Assembly: GCA_030039695.1 (NCBI GenBank)
Contig: JASHVB010000303.1
Coordinates: 1 to 6,254 of the forward strand
Length of the DNA stretch: 6,254 bases
Origin: Acetobacteraceae bacterium
GTDB taxonomy: Bacteria; Pseudomonadota; Alphaproteobacteria; Acetobacterales; Acetobacteraceae
Reading direction: 5' to 3'
In this document: positions 5,508 to 6,254 of the stretch, in pieces
Position numbering within the stretch: the first letter of the stretch is position 1
Layout: the number at the start of each line of letters is the position of its first letter
Notes under the pieces: generated by a model
Told to the model about the DNA's origin: nothing
What the model saw: the letters and a program-made list of their open reading frames with translations, nothing else
Databases searched by the model: none
Made by a program: the position numbers and the translations under genes

Positions 5508-6254
5508 ATGCCGGAACTCCCCGAAGTCGAGACCGTGATGCGAGGCCTGCAGGCACGCCTGGAGGGCCGTCGGATCGCATCCGCCGCGGTGCGCCGCCCC
5601 GACCTGCGCTGGCAACTACCCGCCGGCCTGCAGCAGCGCCTGACCGGCGCACAGGTCACCGGTTTCGGCCGGCGCGGCAAATACATCCTGATGCGGCTCG
5701 ATGGCGGCGATTCTGTACTGCTGCATCTCGGCATGTCCGGGCGCATGGTGGTAACGCCCGTCGGCTCCAACTCGCAGGCGACCGAGCCGACACTGCACGA
5801 GCACCTGGTGTTGGAAACCGACGATGGCTGGCGCATCGGCTTCGTCGACCCACGGCGATTCGGGTCGGTCGATCTGCTGCCGACAGCGCGCGAGGCGGAA
5901 CACCGGCTGCTGGCTGAGCTCGGCCCGGAGCCGCTGGAGTTGGCGTTCACACCGACCGGTCTCTCGGTTGCGCTCGCCGGTAAAAAAACTCCGATCAAGG
6001 CGGCGCTGCTCGATCAGAAGGTCGTCGCCGGACTCGGCAACATTTATGTCTGCGAGGCATTATTCCGGGCGCGCCTGTCGCCTCTGCGCTCGGCCCACAC
6101 CGTGCCAGGCGCGCGCGCCGGCCGGCTGGTGCCGGCGATCCGCGAGACATTGCGGGAGGCGATCGCCGCCGGCGGGTCATCGCTGCGCGATTACGTCCAG
6201 CCGGACGGCGAGCTCGGCTATTTCCAGCATGCCTGGAAGGTATACGGCCGCGAG
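5508..6254 (+). CDS. mutM: Formamidopyrimidine-DNA glycosylase (Fpg), 3' end cut by window
   Basis: The first 249 residues of MutM/Fpg, a bifunctional glycosylase and AP-lyase that removes 8-oxoguanine and formamidopyrimidines from oxidised DNA. It starts [14 protein letters not shown]: after Met removal, Pro2 is the catalytic nucleophile, followed by the catalytic acid Glu3. Further family landmarks are Lys58 in GRRGKYI, Met76 in LHLGMSGRM and Arg116/Phe118 in DPRRFG (the three void-filling residues), the helix-two-turn-helix with Asn178 in GLGNIYVCE, and GGSSLRDYV (222-230). The window ends at VYGRE, just before the C-terminal four-cysteine zinc finger, so about 30-40 residues are missing only because of the edge. 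ATG 5508 is fixed by the need for Pro at position 2. It is divergent from ubiE, a common alphaproteobacterial arrangement. Confidence 0.96.
   Translation, partial: MPELPEVETVMRGLQARLEGRRIASAAVRRPDLRWQLPAGLQQRLTGAQVTGFGRRGKYILMRLDGGDSVLLHLGMSGRMVVTPVGSNSQATEPTLHEHLVLETDDGWRIGFVDPRRFGSVDLLPTAREAEHRLLAELGPEPLELAFTPTGLSVALAGKKTPIKAALLDQKVVAGLGNIYVCEALFRARLSPLRSAHTVPGARAGRLVPAIRETLREAIAAGGSSLRDYVQPDGELGYFQHAWKVYGRE

Noticed and set aside
5479..5652. Open extension of the ubiE frame up to 5652.
   Set aside because: It is antisense to the start of mutM, and UbiE family proteins begin near the MSDKP start.
1..6254. tRNA, rRNA, CRISPR array, insertion sequence or phage attachment site.
   Set aside because: Looked for on both strands; no cloverleaf, spaced direct repeats, transposase motifs or terminal inverted repeats with target duplications were seen.

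Overview
The window is high-GC DNA (roughly 64% by eye) with strong G/C preference at third codon positions. Gene content points to an aerobic alphaproteobacterium, most likely in the Acetobacteraceae/Rhodospirillales. This placement is inferred from a divergent mutM / ubiE-coaBC locus, a ubiquinone methyltransferase and general codon style; there is no marker gene to settle it.

Layout from left to right: (1) the last 28 codons of a PLP-dependent class I/II aminotransferase on +, running in from outside; (2) about 700 bases without an intact gene, where the minus strand holds broken coding-like segments that may be a decayed gene; (3) an intact M20-family zinc peptidase/amidohydrolase on minus; (4) a 78-base divergent spacer, then a PaaI-like hotdog thioesterase on +; (5) a small exported Ser/Ala-rich protein of unknown function on +, with a very good ribosome binding site; (6) about 400 bases between convergent genes, containing a short minus-strand coding-like relic interrupted by TGA; (7) coaBC (coenzyme A synthesis) and, upstream of it, ubiE (ubiquinone C-methylation), both on minus and separated by a 61-base gap with a palindromic repeat; (8) mutM (formamidopyrimidine-DNA glycosylase) on +, divergent from ubiE by 29 bases and cut by the window edge before its zinc finger.

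The right half is conserved housekeeping: DNA repair of 8-oxoguanine, quinone synthesis and CoA synthesis. The left half holds accessory metabolism (peptidase/amidase, acyl-CoA thioesterase) and lineage-specific or eroding small genes. I found no convincing new multi-gene system. The items most worth a second look are the palindrome whose arm contains the coaBC ribosome binding site, the lack of ubiB between ubiE and coaBC, the two minus-strand gene relics, and the very tight mutM/ubiE divergence with a single TATA core.
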